Made by a program: the position numbers and the translations under genes
Shown here: one piece after another, positions 38,323 through 51,000 of the stretch
Layout of the letters: each line of letters starts with the position of its first letter
Numbering within the stretch: the stretch's first letter is position 1
The notes under the pieces: model-generated
Told to the model about the DNA's origin: nothing
Databases searched by the model: none
What the model saw: the letters and a program-made list of their open reading frames with translations, nothing else
Source of the DNA: Pegea sp. RAD2-039
Lineage: Eukaryota > Chordata > Thaliacea > Salpida > Salpidae
Direction: 5' to 3'
Assembly: GCA_034620365.1 (NCBI GenBank)
Contig: JAQGEQ010000276.1
Location: forward strand, 1 to 64,000
DNA: 64,000 bases

Positions 38323-39618
38323 TTAATCAGAATTGTTCCTTTTTAAAAACCAATTGAAGAAGTTACTGAAAATGGGAAAGCCCCATTTTCTTTCAGTCGA
38401 TTCTTCATTAAGTTGCTCATCACTTTCTGAGTTTTTTTCAAAATTTGAGTAAAGTACATTAAGTGTCAAGCCACCACAACCATCTTTAGTTGGTTGTTCT
38501 GCAACACACTTCTCTGTTTGCTTTTCACATGTCTTCAACGTATCCTGTGAAGACTGTTGCAAAGTTGAAAGTTCCCAGAAGCTCAACGCGCTTTTTTCGG
38601 AGTTACATTTTGAATTATTCCAAGTTTTATCAGTCGAGGAACTCGTCCATTCTATTCGTTCTCCACTAAACTTACTTCGAGATTCGTTTGAAGATTTTTC
38701 ACTTTTACAAATAGTCAGTGAGCTTTTCCAAATAGTCGGTGAGCTTTTACTCGAGCGTTTACGTTTAGTTTCACGGCTCGATTTCTCGCTATTCTTACGC
38801 TTCGATCCACACTTCTGAGAGAGGTTAATCTTAGTTTCTTCTATCTGTTCAATTTTCTTGCCACTCCCGTTTTCATTTGTCTTTCTGTCATCTTTTCGTC
38901 GATTTTTCAAATCTTTCAAATCTTCAAGAGTTTGTTTCTTATCTTCATTTTCTATTTTAATCTTTAATGGAAAAGTTGTTTTCTTGTCAATTTTTTTCAG
39001 CAGAATTTCAACTTCTTCTCCAAGTTTTAAACTTTTGGCACTTGGAGAAATTACTCTGCTGGCGTTATTCAAATCACAACAAGAACTGTTTCTTTTAACT
39101 CGAAGCTGATTGGACGATTTTTTAACCAATAGAAATGATTTTGTAGAAAGTGACTCTAACTTTTTCCTTCTTTTTTTTGCTGAACATTTTGAACTTTTAG
39201 ATTCACTTTTTGGTTTATTTAATTTAATATTTTCTTCATCTGTAAATAAAAATAAGATTTTTATAAAAGATAATATTTTATTGAAATAAAATGAATTTTA
39301 CCAAATCCAATAAACTTTTCGCTTTTCAATATAGTTTCCTCATCTCTATTTTCCTGAATTATTAAAATAATTAAAATATTTTATCAGCTTTTAATTTACT
39401 GAAAACAATTATAACTAAATTAGTTTCTATAAAAATAAAAATAAAATATTTGTTTCATTGACAGTCAGAATACTCAGAATTAAATATAAGTTTTGCTGAA
39501 TTAAAAGTTTAGTTACTTCTTTGGTTTCTTTAAGTGATTTTTTATCAGATGAATTGGAACTACAATTGCCATAAGGACGTTTACGTTTGCTTTTTTCATA
39601 GCCACCTGCTTTCGGCAT
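38323..39618 (-). CDS. Unrecognised Lys/Ser-rich, probably nuclear protein
   Basis: Three phase-consistent exons, 39618-39517, 39353-39302 and 39239-38323, encode about 356 residues starting MPKAGGYEKSKRKRPYGN. I do not recognise the family. It is very rich in Lys, Ser and Glu, with several basic clusters suitable as nuclear localisation signals (KSKRKRPY, SAKKRRKK, SRETKRKRSSKSS), and little predicted globular sequence. The last 20 residues turn aromatic and hydrophobic (KWGFPIFSNFFNWFLK), which could be a short interaction helix. It is divergent from TAF11, 1.25 kb away. A real gene is supported by the long last exon (305 codons in AT-rich DNA) and good splice sites. Confidence 0.7.
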
Positions 39619-40870
39619 CTTTCACTTTCTTAAGTTCTGCAATTTGGATTTATATTTCTTAACCAACTCAATATATCAAAAGGAACTGTTAATATTCAGT
39701 AATTTGAGAAATAAATCAAAGCAAAAGCAAAATATTGAAATTTAAAATTAAGCAAATCACTAGCTCATCAAGATAAGTTCGTTAAAACTGTCGAAAATGC
39801 GCAACACAACTGTGGCATTGTGACGTCACTATTGCTTATTATTGGATCAATCGAAGATTGTTCTTTATTTCTTCAGTAAAATTATCTTAGAAAATTATTT
39901 CATTCACAGAAAATAAGTAAATTTTTTCGTTTCTAGAAATCTTGAAATATAAAACAAAAACGACAAAAATAGAAAATAATAATTTCATAAAAGTTTTTTA
40001 ATTGCGAGGGACAGTATATAAGTAATAATTGAGCTATCAAAGCCTTACAACTCAACAAATAATAATAAAATAAAAAGTTTTTTAGAATAATTTCTAAACT
40101 TTTAATACAAAGAGTAGAATAAATTTAATAATAAACAAAAATACATTTTTTTACTGGTAGATTCTAAAATCCTTTCTTTAAAGATGAACTCAGAAAGCTA
40201 AAATAAATTAATTCGTTTGATATAATTTAACAGTTCAAAAAAATTCGACAACATAAAAAATTTCACAACAATATAAACTTCATTTACTTGCATAAGTCTG
40301 AAAAATACTGAAAAAAAACTGTTTATTCCATTTTTAAAAAGTAGAAACTAATAAATTGAAGATTTGGTTTCCAAATTGTTTTTTTAATTTTCATATTAAC
40401 TATTTATAAAAATTTATATTTTTAGAGGATAGATAACTCTCAGGAAAGGGTATTAACCTTTTTCCTTTTGTTTTTTAGTAAGAAATATTCGATTTATTGT
40501 AATTTCTGAAACTTTTTTTTCTACTTTATCATTTAAATTTTCATTTCCTTATAATTAATTAATTCTTTTATTTTACTAATAAATTTTTTTGTTCATATTT
40601 TAAACTTTTATATTTAATGAGTTATGTAATATTAGTTAACTGAATTTTTAAAAATCATTTTCTAATTATATTAAGAAATAAAGTTTATGTTTTTATTTGT
40701 AGAATTTTTTATAAGTTATTTTTTCTAATTCTTTCGATGTTATTGAAATATATAAATTTTGAAATATAATTTTGTCAATTTTCTTTTTTACTTTAAGGTT
40801 AAATATTATTATCAAATTTTCTATATTACAGAATTATCATCTTTAAATAAAAGTTTAGAAATTGTCAGAA
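39619..40870. other. Intergenic between divergent genes
   Basis: About 1.25 kb separates the start codons of the Lys/Ser-rich gene and TAF11. It holds one TGACGTCA (39821-39828) about 200 bases upstream of the Lys/Ser-rich gene. A splice-acceptor-like TATATTACAG lies about 40 bases before the TAF11 ATG, which may mark a 5' UTR intron or a trans-splice site. Confidence 0.45.
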
Positions 40871-41857
40871 ATGAATGAAGAAGCATCTCATATCTTAAAG
40901 AGGTCTTCATCTTCATCTCCTGCTTCATCTGAAGTTAAAAAGATAAAAGAAGAAAAATCTGAATGTTCTTCAACTTCTAAAACAGAAATTCAAACTTCTA
41001 AACAGAAGAAGCGATTTTCTGAAGCGGCAAAAAGAATCAAAATGCAGTTGAGGACTTTTTCAAATTCTAGAAATAATTTTTATGTTTAATAATCTTTTAT
41101 TTTTCCTCATATCCAAAAATGTTTGTTAATAGATATATTTTATATTATTTAAAACTAATATATGGAAAATATTTTATGAAAATATAAAAGTGTAGCAATT
41201 ATTAAACTTTATAAATTGAAGACAAATTATTAAAATATTTTAATTTAGTTGAAATACAACTTTAAAAAATTATCTTAAAACTTCTTGAATAAACTCTTGG
41301 AGATGCTTTTATATAAATTCTGAATTTCAATTTTTTATTTATAAATCTCTTTCTTCTTAAAATTTAGCTTTTTAATATTTTTTTAATATAAATAAAATAT
41401 TTTTTATAAAAACTATTTTATAAACTTTCATCAAGCTATATTTATTTAATTTTTTACTTCTTGTAGACGACTAGTTCAATCTTTTTCTGAAGATCAACTT
41501 AGTAGATATGAAATGTATAGAAGATCTTCTTTTCCTAAAGCTGGATTTAAACGACTGATGCAAAATATTTCAGGATGTGGAATTTCACAAAATGTTGTGA
41601 TTGCAATGTCTGGAATTTCAAAGGTTTTAAAAACATTCTGTAATCATTAAATTGTTGAAACACAAGATTTGCTTCAAGTAAATCTGAATAATAATTTTTA
41701 GGTATTTATTGGTGAGGTTATGGAAGAAGCTCTTGACGTGATGGAGCAACTAGGAGATCAAGTTCCTGTCAAACCAAAACATATTCGCGAAGCTGTTAGA
41801 AGATTACAAAGCAAAAATGTTTTTCCTTACTCATCTTCCAAAACACCAAAAGTCTAA
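40871..41857 (+). CDS. TAF11: TFIID subunit TAF11
   Basis: A histone-fold subunit of the general transcription factor TFIID that pairs with TAF13. Three exons: 40871-41046, 41467-41623 and 41702-41857, giving 162 residues. The N-terminal 58 residues are Ser/Lys/Glu-rich and poorly conserved. The C-terminal domain is almost textbook TAF11: [65 protein letters not shown] and [15 protein letters not shown]. The exon 1 donor is inside KMQ (KMQRLVQSF; human KMQVLVSSF), which fixes the phase. The ATG at 40871 is the first in-frame Met. Confidence 0.96.
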
Positions 41858-42304
41858 AACTTCTTTTTCGTTTTTTGTTTCAGTTATCTCTGTTCGCTTT
41901 TAAGAATTTTGAACAAATTTTCAAAAAGTAGAAATTTAATTTCTTCATTTTCTTTTTTTGTAATTATAACATTAGTGTAAGGTGATCAAAAAAGTTAAGA
42001 CAGGGTAGCAAACAGTTGTAAGTTATATTTTCTGTAAGATTAGAAAAGTTGGTTGTTATGATGTAAGCTTAAAATTTTGAAATACATCAAATTATTATTG
42101 AAAGAAATCTGAAATAATATTAGATTAGAAATTCAAAATGTTGAACAGAATTTTGTATTAAACAGTTATGATAAAAACATTTTTATCTTACGTTTAATTT
42201 CATCAGTGATTTTGTTAAACAATTTCATTTTGCTATTTTTTATGTTGTATTAGAATAATGCTGCTAAGTTTATTTAATAATTAAATATTCTCTAAAATTG
42301 ATTT

Positions 42305-43045
42305 AATTTATTTATTACAATAAACGTGAAGGAGGGTGCCTGAAGAGAGCACCTCTCACTAACACACATTCTCACAAATAACATCTATTAAGTTAGAAAT
42401 ATAAAAAGATGTAACACATGGCATTTCAGTAGTCTTCAAAGCATATAACAGTGAACAATTACATAGAATGTTAATAATATAAAAAGGGGGGAAAATTACA
42501 GTTTAGAAATGACAATGTTGGCAATATTATAACGCTTCAACTTCTGCTTGAACAACGCGAGTGATTCTGACATGAAAATGTCTGATGGCAGCTGGTTCCA
42601 AGTACTAATTGTTCGATATGAGAAAAAATTCGCTGTGATTAATATACCAGGTGATATGAGCTTATTAAGATGTAATGTGTGTCGTCTGAGCTGATATAAC
42701 TTGAAAGAAGGACTAATAGAAAAGAAATCATCAAACTGAAGGTCAATTAAATTGTGGATAATTCTAAAAATAAGAATTAAGTCGTATTTAATCCGTCGGA
42801 TTTCCAAAGTATCTAAATTGAAGAAACTGAGACGATGTTTACGACTATCATATTTAATATTAAGTTTCCTGCATACTAATCTTGTAAATGTGGCCAGAAC
42901 AGATTCGATTTTTTTGATATCACTAACTTGATATGGCATCCATGTACTAACATTGTATTCAAGAATTGGACGTACGTACAATTTGAAAAGATTGTTAAAA
43001 AAGCATGGATCCTTAGAATTAAAGGTCTTTATAATAAGATTGATT
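42305..43045 (-). mobile_element. LINE copy, post-RT region and 3' end
   Basis: The minus-strand frame 42981-42496 (161 codons) reads YVRPILEYNVSTWMPYQVSD, then KKIESVLATFTRLVCRKLN and FSYRTISTWNQLPSD. This is the conserved region after the reverse transcriptase in CR1/Jockey LINEs. It is followed by the family 3' UTR and tail at about 42305. It is the copy with the longest unbroken post-RT frame in the window, but it is truncated before the RT catalytic core. Confidence 0.9.
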
Positions 43046-45057
43046 TTTAAAAATCACTTGATATGTTAACAGCTTTATTTATAAGAATAAATTAAACTTT
43101 TTATAAATCGAAATAATTTATTTTTGTTGGAATCATACTTATATTAAATAGCTTTTTATCTAATTAAATATTTTTAGATTTTCAATCAATTTTGCTGTGA
43201 GTAATCTATACATCTTTACAATTAGTTTTAGTAATTACTTGTTATATAACCTTTTATTTTCTATCTAAAAAAACTATTGAAGTTTTGTTCATATCACCTT
43301 TTGATAAAAAGTTATAACTTGTGAATCTTTTAAAGTAATATTTATTTCTTTATATATTGATAAAACACAAATAAAGGATCTTTTTATCCAAGTAAAATTA
43401 TTCATCTAACATTTGAAATTAATCATCTAATATAAGTTTTCTATAAAACCATTATACTTGATATTGTAATCTATACAAAGTTTTGTATCAAATGTAACAA
43501 ATATTAGAACAAGTTTTGGAAATTTTCTTTTTAATCCTTCAAATTAAGTAAAACACCAAACACTTTTTCTAATAGATCCTAAAAATGAAGTTGAAAATAT
43601 TTTTAGTGATACTGACTTTTATAAAAGGTTTATTTTAAGTTTAAATCTAAATGATATTAAAGTTAGTAAAAATTAATATCTTATTTTTGATAATTCTTAA
43701 CAAAGGAAAATCGATACTTTTTATTGTCCTGAAAAATGTAATTTCAATCTGCAATTATCAAATAAAATTTTGATTATATGAATTTTTTCGATTGTGTCGC
43801 CGATTATTTCTTTAAAAAATCTGTTTAACAGAAAATATTAAAAAAAATATTATTTCAATATTTTAAAAACATTTTTAATTTCTTCTTTTTCTTTTAGTTA
43901 AAACATATTTTTTTATTCCTGATTAGATTTCCTTTTTTAGGTAATCATTTATTTTTATCCTTTTTATAATTATACAAATTTATTTGTGAAAATTAAAGTA
44001 TTTTTATAAAAGGATTAAATTTAAAAAATGTAGTTTTTGATTTTGTGAACTTTATCAAGTTTTTGGAAAAAGAATTAGACTTGAGTTTTAAATATTTTTA
44101 AAACCCTTGAATTTTAAAAGTATTTTTTATAATAGTTTTACATTTTAAGTATTTCTAAAAAATTGGTTTTGAAAATAAAATCGATATCAGTTTGATTTGT
44201 AAAGTTTTTATCGTCTTTAAAATAATTATTAGATTTAACAATCTTTTGAAATATAATTTTTTCTTTTCATTAAACTCTAACAGTTTGAATATTTTCCACA
44301 GAAACATAAAATACAATTTTCTATATAACCTTAAATTTTTTAATTAAGTTACTTTTATTAATTAGTGATAATTCAAAAGTTTATTCAAATATAAAATATT
44401 AATAATTTATCGAATTTTTATTCAAATAGGCAAATTCTTCAAACTAACAAAATCCTAAAGTTTAAAACTATTATTTAAAAAGATTTTTCTTAATGTACCA
44501 GAAGCATAAAACACCTTAACGAAAGTTGACATTTTATCTAACTTGATTAGAGGCATTTGAAGCCATAAAACTACTTTTTCGACTTACAGCAGTAATTACT
44601 TCATATTTATTTTTATTTAAAACAATCATTGCCACATTTAAATCAACAAATTTAATTTTTTCACAATCAAATAAAGATGAATATTTCGGAATGATGCAAA
44701 AAATATCAACTCCAAATAGATGGTAGAAAATTTGTCTTTGTATATCAACTTGTCATTTTGACAAACATATCTCATTTGCTACCAATACCTTTAAACTCTG
44801 ATAAACTTTGTAAATAAACAAAATCACAAAAAGCTGAAAATTTCATCATGAAATTTGTGCAAATAAATAAAATAGAATTTGACTAAATACGAATGAATTC
44901 AGTTATAAGAAAGAGATAAAAAAAACCAGTTTGCATAAGACATCCGGAAAAATGAAAAGGAAGTAAAATAAATGAAAATGATGATACACAAAGATGAGTA
45001 AAAAAATGAAAAGTGCAACGGAATCAGTAGACTAGAAAATTGAAATCGACAAAAGAC
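43046..45057. other. AT-rich intergenic region
   Basis: Two kilobases of AT-rich sequence with no supported gene or repeat. It includes the DOP1 3' UTR at its right end. No poly(A) signal could be chosen among the many AATAAA-like words. Confidence 0.5.
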
Positions 45058-48000
45058 TCATGTCAGAGTTTCAGCGAAATCGCGTTCTAGTAGAGTTAGG
45101 ACATCTACGAGATTTAATATTCGTTCCCCATCATCTACAAAGACATAATCTTGATGTGAAGTGAATCTTTAGGATCAATTACTAACCACTTTTCTTGCAA
45201 CCATCAAATCTTCGACGATGAAACCGGATGAGAGCTGATGGAGTCGAGATGGTGTTGAAATAGGGTTGAAGTTGAATCAATGAAGTGATGTGACGTTGTG
45301 TCAGTAGAGGTCTTAGAGGAATCACGGTTAGTAGGGAGTTAGATCCTGTTGGATTCTTATGTGCAAGCTGTTGACTGATTCGAAGACATAGAGGAGTAAA
45401 TCCATTTGATGAATCAAGAACAGCAGATTCTTGGGACTCATTATTGAGCCAGTCGTCAGGATTATCAGAACTCTCTGCTGACATCAAGTGGTCATCAACA
45501 AAAGACCAACGAAATAACTGAAAGAAGAAATTGAAGTGGGAATCAAGAAAGAGGAAGTTCCTCAGAGGAGCAAACCTTGAAGTGAGATAACTTATCGGGT
45601 TGTAAGACGAGAAGAAGATCAAGAAGTTTACAGACTGATAAGTAGAGAGCCAGTTTCCTGATGTGAAAAGTGTTAGAAAATGTTGTAGTTGTAGGTTGAC
45701 TCACTTAGACTTCAAATCCTTTCCACTGGAGGAGCTAGCAGTTGGTGAAGGTGTTAATGATGGAATAGAACCGTTTGAAGTTTGATTAGAATTCGATTTA
45801 TGTAAAGATCGTTTGTTGAAAATATCAGTTGAGACTTGTTCTTCGATGTCAATCAAACAATTGTTTTTAATTTCATTTTCAATTTGAATTAATATTTGAA
45901 ACTGTAGAAAATATAAAAGATTTGATGGTTGGTTTTGAAACATTTTGTACTTACTAGCTCAGTGAGCATGGTCGGCCATATTGATGCCAGATGAGATGAA
46001 GAAACACGAAGTAATAAAACACGAAGACATAGAAACACCTGAAATGAAATTTGATGTTATTAAAGTTCATTTCATTCAAATAGAGACTTGTTCTTGGATG
46101 GCAGGCACGTGATGTAGTCGTAAGCTTTCAGCTAATCTTTCATGGATTTCAGGCAAATAACTCCGGAATTGGTTGATGTCGCTGCTAAAAAGAACAAACG
46201 CGAGTCTTTTCAACATCGCAGCTCGTGATTCGTGTTCCTGGAATTGAAAGATCAATTGATGAAGATTGAGATGTTTAAGTGACCTGTTCCTTGCTGGAAA
46301 AGATATTTAAGGAGCTTGCAGCTGTTGATGACCTCACCATATTGATTCTTCCTGACAAATAATAAGATTCAGATCACGTGACTGCATCATCAACAGAAAC
46401 AGATTTGATCTGAAAAGATGAGGATCATACTCACCAACAAGGTCCTTGAAAGTTGTTGTGTCATGAGCCATTAGATGATCAATTACAGTTCGCCAGAATG
46501 AGACACAATCTAAAGGCATATGAAAGAAGCTAGCATCCAGAAAAATCTCTGATACTTCCTTCTTCCAAGACCTTCGTGTTTGTTGATACCCACAAACACT
46601 GACCAGTAGTTTAGCAGCAGCGAGGTAAGCGGGAGTATTGGCCGCTCTGACCATCAACACGAGTGAACAAATGAAGAAATTGAGTTGGCAACAAACCTGC
46701 GGTTCTTCAGATACGGAGTGACGTTGGCAATTACAGGGGTTAGAATTGGAACAATTTTATCTTTTTCTTCATTAGAAAAGACGAGGTCCAGAAGATTTGC
46801 CAAAACCTAAACACGAGGACCACTTAGGACAAATACTTGAGTCCGGGACAACCGACCTGTGAAAGGACAGTGATGGCTTGAACACTCAGTTCGAAGATTA
46901 AATTCTGATTGGTGTTGAGAGTGGAGATTCCAGCCAATAAATGAGCTGTACTATTAGAGTTCTTTCGAGTTTCATCTTTATACAAATAACCGTCATCATC
47001 AGCTGATAATTCGATGAGAGAAGCTGAAGAAGTCGGCGAAGGAAAGATCTTCTCTGCTTCTGAAAAGATGTATTTTAAAGACACAAAGAAGAAATGAAAG
47101 GAAGTTGCAGACCAGAAAATCCATTTTCTGACATCGAAGTTTTAATTGATGAAGATTCAGCACTTTCAGGAACCACAGCAGCAACTCTTCGCGCTAACCA
47201 ACCTCCATATTCCAAAGAACACTCAACAATCGCGTTACAAGCTTCTACACTTCTCTGACAGACTTCCTGGAAGTGGAAACGCATCAGATCTTGTTCAGGA
47301 TCTTCTACAAATTACTTGTAGCTCTTTTTGTTGCTTTTTATCTTCTACTGGAGGAGTTCTGCGGACAGTTTCAGACAAAATAAGAAGAAGAAAGAAGACA
47401 GATCTTGGACTAGACTCCCATTTCTTGTCAGGTGTGGTCGCAGGTGAAGGAGTCTGAACTGAACTCTGAGAGGAAAGATATTCTCGGACTAGCGAGAAGA
47501 TGCTACTCCTGGATTCATGAAGACTTGACATGGATTGAAGCCGGAGGTAACCTAATGTAAACTGCAGCAAGCTAACCTGATGAAAAATGAAGATCAAGAT
47601 CAAGATGTAATGGATGCAGGGATTCACTTGTAAGGATGTTTGACAATCTCCATCAGTTTGAGGTCGCGTCGGAGGTTGTAGGACTACTTTCTTCACTAGT
47701 TTGATCATTTCATCACATCTTAGTGAAGTTAATGCAGTTGCAAATCGAAGCAGATCATCTTGACTTCCACTGATGCGGGCTGCTGTCATATCTTCCTTGG
47801 AAGCTCCATTTGTAGGAGAGAAAGATCTGCTCTGCTTCTCCCATATAATCGCAAATGCGGCCATCAGATGTTCGCCGTACTAAAAAAGATTTTGAAGTCT
47901 TCAAACCAATATTTAGTGATGAAGATTTACTTGGATGACAAAAGGATTGAGTAATTGCTGCAAATGACTGCAAATGATGTCCACACTCCCAACAATTGAA

Positions 48001-51000
48001 GACGGATGGATATCATTCTGTAATTTCACCATAAATCAAATAGTTGAGAAAAGAAGTTGACAGATTACTTGATTGCTTTTATTGTCGTTGTTGGCCATCA
48101 TGATATTATTCCAGACTTGAGATAGACACTTAAGTAGACAAGGAAGTGATTCCAACATTGCATATTGCATCTGAATTGCCAAGGGGTTCACTTCTATGTC
48201 ATCACCACCTTTGTAATTCTATCAAATGGTTGTTTAGATTACAAAAGAAAACTCGTCATCAAGTAATTAGTTGAACGCGATCGAACGAACGAGTTTATTT
48301 GTTGTTGCTTCTTTTTTAATCTAATTTCTTACAACGTTGATGACTTGACGAATAAAAAAAGAAATAAAACCCAGTAAGTTTGATTAGAGTTTAAATTGAT
48401 CAATTACAAAACGATTCGAACTTTGTTTGGAACTCCAAAGACATTGAAGACATTAGTCCAGCTGCTTGGAGTTGTGTTATGACTGATAGAAGATGTTCCT
48501 TGATTCAATTTTCTTGCTGTTAAAACAAGTTGTTAAATAAACAGAAAAACAAACACTGAAAATAACAACTTGAATAAGTTGGTAGAAGAGTATTGATGAA
48601 AAGACGAAGCGTCTTCAACATCATCACTAAATAACCAGCTGGCATTTGACCCTAAAACAAATAAGATGAAAATTTAAAGAGAGGTTGATTCGGACATCAC
48701 CAGTTGCTTAGTCATCAGCAAATTGGTTGGACTGAATCGGTAGACAGATGAGACTTGTTCGATATTTGTACAAATGGAACTGATAAGAGGTGTGGCAAGA
48801 TTTGAAAATTGAGGCGTCAAAGATTGAAGTGAAGATGTTAAGAACTCCATCCAAGACGGTTGAATCACTCGTAGGTCCTGGAGGTAGAAGATCAAATCAA
48901 AGATGATCTCTTAGAGTTTTGAAGAACATCAAATCAAAGATGATCTTTTAGAGTTTTGAAGAAGACCAAATCAAAGATGATCTCTTAGAGTTTTGAAGAA
49001 GATCAAATCAAAGATGATCTCTTAGAGTTTTGAAGAAGATCAAATCAAAGATGATCTCTTAGAGTTTTGAAGAAGATCAAATCAAAGATGATCTTTTAGA
49101 GTTTTGAAGAAGATCAAATCAAAGATGATCTCTTAGAGTTTTGAAGAAGATCAAATCAAAGATGATCTCTTAGAGTTTTGAAGAAGATCAAATCAAAGAT
49201 GATCTTTTAGAGTTTTGAAGAAGATCAAATCAAAGATGATCTTTTAGAGTTTTGAAGAAGATCAAATCAAAGATGATCTTTTAGAGTTTTGAAGAAGATC
49301 AAATCAAAGATGATCTCTTAGAGTTTTGAAGAAGATCAAATCAAAGATGATCTTTTAGAGTTTTGAAGAAGATCAAATCAAAGATGATCTCTTAGAGTTT
49401 TGAAGAAGATCAAATCAAAGATGATCTCTTAGAGTTTTGAAGAAGATCAAATCAAAGATGATCTTTAGAGTTTTGAAGAAGATCAAATCAAAGATGATCT
49501 TTTAGAGTTTTGAAGAAGATCAAATCAAAGATGATCTTTTAGAGTTTTGAAGAAGATCAAATCAAAGATGATCTTTTAGAGTTTTGAAGAAGATCAAATC
49601 AAAGATGATCTTTTAGAGTTTTGAAGAAGATCAAATCAAAGATGATCTCTTAGAGTTTTGAAGAAGATCAAATCAAAGATGATCTTTTAGAGTTTTGAAG
49701 AAGATCAAATCAAAGATGATCTTTTAGAGTTTTGAAGAAGATCAAATCAAAGATGATCTTTTAGAGTTTTGAAGAAGATCAAATCAAAGATGATCTTTTA
49801 GAGTTTTGAAGAAGATCAAATCAAAGATGATCTTTTAGAGTTTTGAAGAAGATCAAATCAAAGATGATCTTTTAGAGTTTTGAAGAAGATCAAATCAAAG
49901 ATGATCTTTTAGAGTTTTGAAGAAGATCAAATCAAAGATGATCTCTTAGAGTTTTGAAGAAGATCAAATCAAAGATGATCTTTTAGAGTTTTGAAGAAGA
50001 TCAAATCAAAGATGATCTCTTAGAGTTTTGAAGAAGATCAAATCAAAGATGATCTTTTAGAGTTTTGAAGAAGATCAAATCAAAGATGATCTTTTAGAGT
50101 TTTGAAGAAGATCAAATCAAAGATGATCTTTTAGAGTTTTGAAGAAGATCAAATCAAAGATGATCTTTTAGAGTTTTGAAGAAGATCAAATCAAAGATGA
50201 TCTTTTAGAGTTTTGAAGAAGATCAAATCAAAGATGATCTCTTAGAGTTTTGAAGAAGATCAAATCAAAGATGATCTTTTAGAGTTTTGAAGAAGATCAA
50301 ATCAAAGATGATCTTTTAGAGTTTTGAAGAAGATCAAATCAAAGATGATCTTTTAGAGTTTTGAAGAAGATCAAATCAAAGATGATCTTTTAGAGTTTTG
50401 AAGAAGATCAAATCAAAGATGATCATTTAGAGTTTTGAAGAAGATCAAATCAACGATGATCATTTAGAATTTTGAAGAAGATCAAATCAAAGATGATCTT
50501 TTAGAGTTTTGAAGAAGATCAAATCAAAGATGATCTCTTAGAGTTTTGAAGAAGATCAAATCAAAGATGATCTTTTAGAGTTTTGAAGAAGATCAAATCA
50601 AAGATGATCTTTTAGAGTTTTGAAGAAGATCAAATCAAAGATGATCTTTTAGAGTTTTGAAGAAGATCAAATCAAAGATGATCTTTTAGAGTTTTGAAGA
50701 AGATCAAATCAAAGATGATCTTTTAGAATTTTGAAGAAGATCAAATCAAAGATGATCTTTTAGAGTTTTGAAGAAGATCAAATCAAAGATGATCTTTTAG
50801 AGTTTTGAAGAAGATCAAATCAAAGATGATCTCTTAGAGTTTTGAAGAAGATCAAATCAAAGATGATCTTTTAGAGTTTTGAAGAAGATCAAATCAAAGA
50901 TGATCTCTTAGAGTTTTGAAGAAGATCAAATCGAAGATGATCTCTTAGAGTTTTGAAGAAGATCAAATCGAAGATGATCTCTTAGAGTTTTGAAGAAGAT

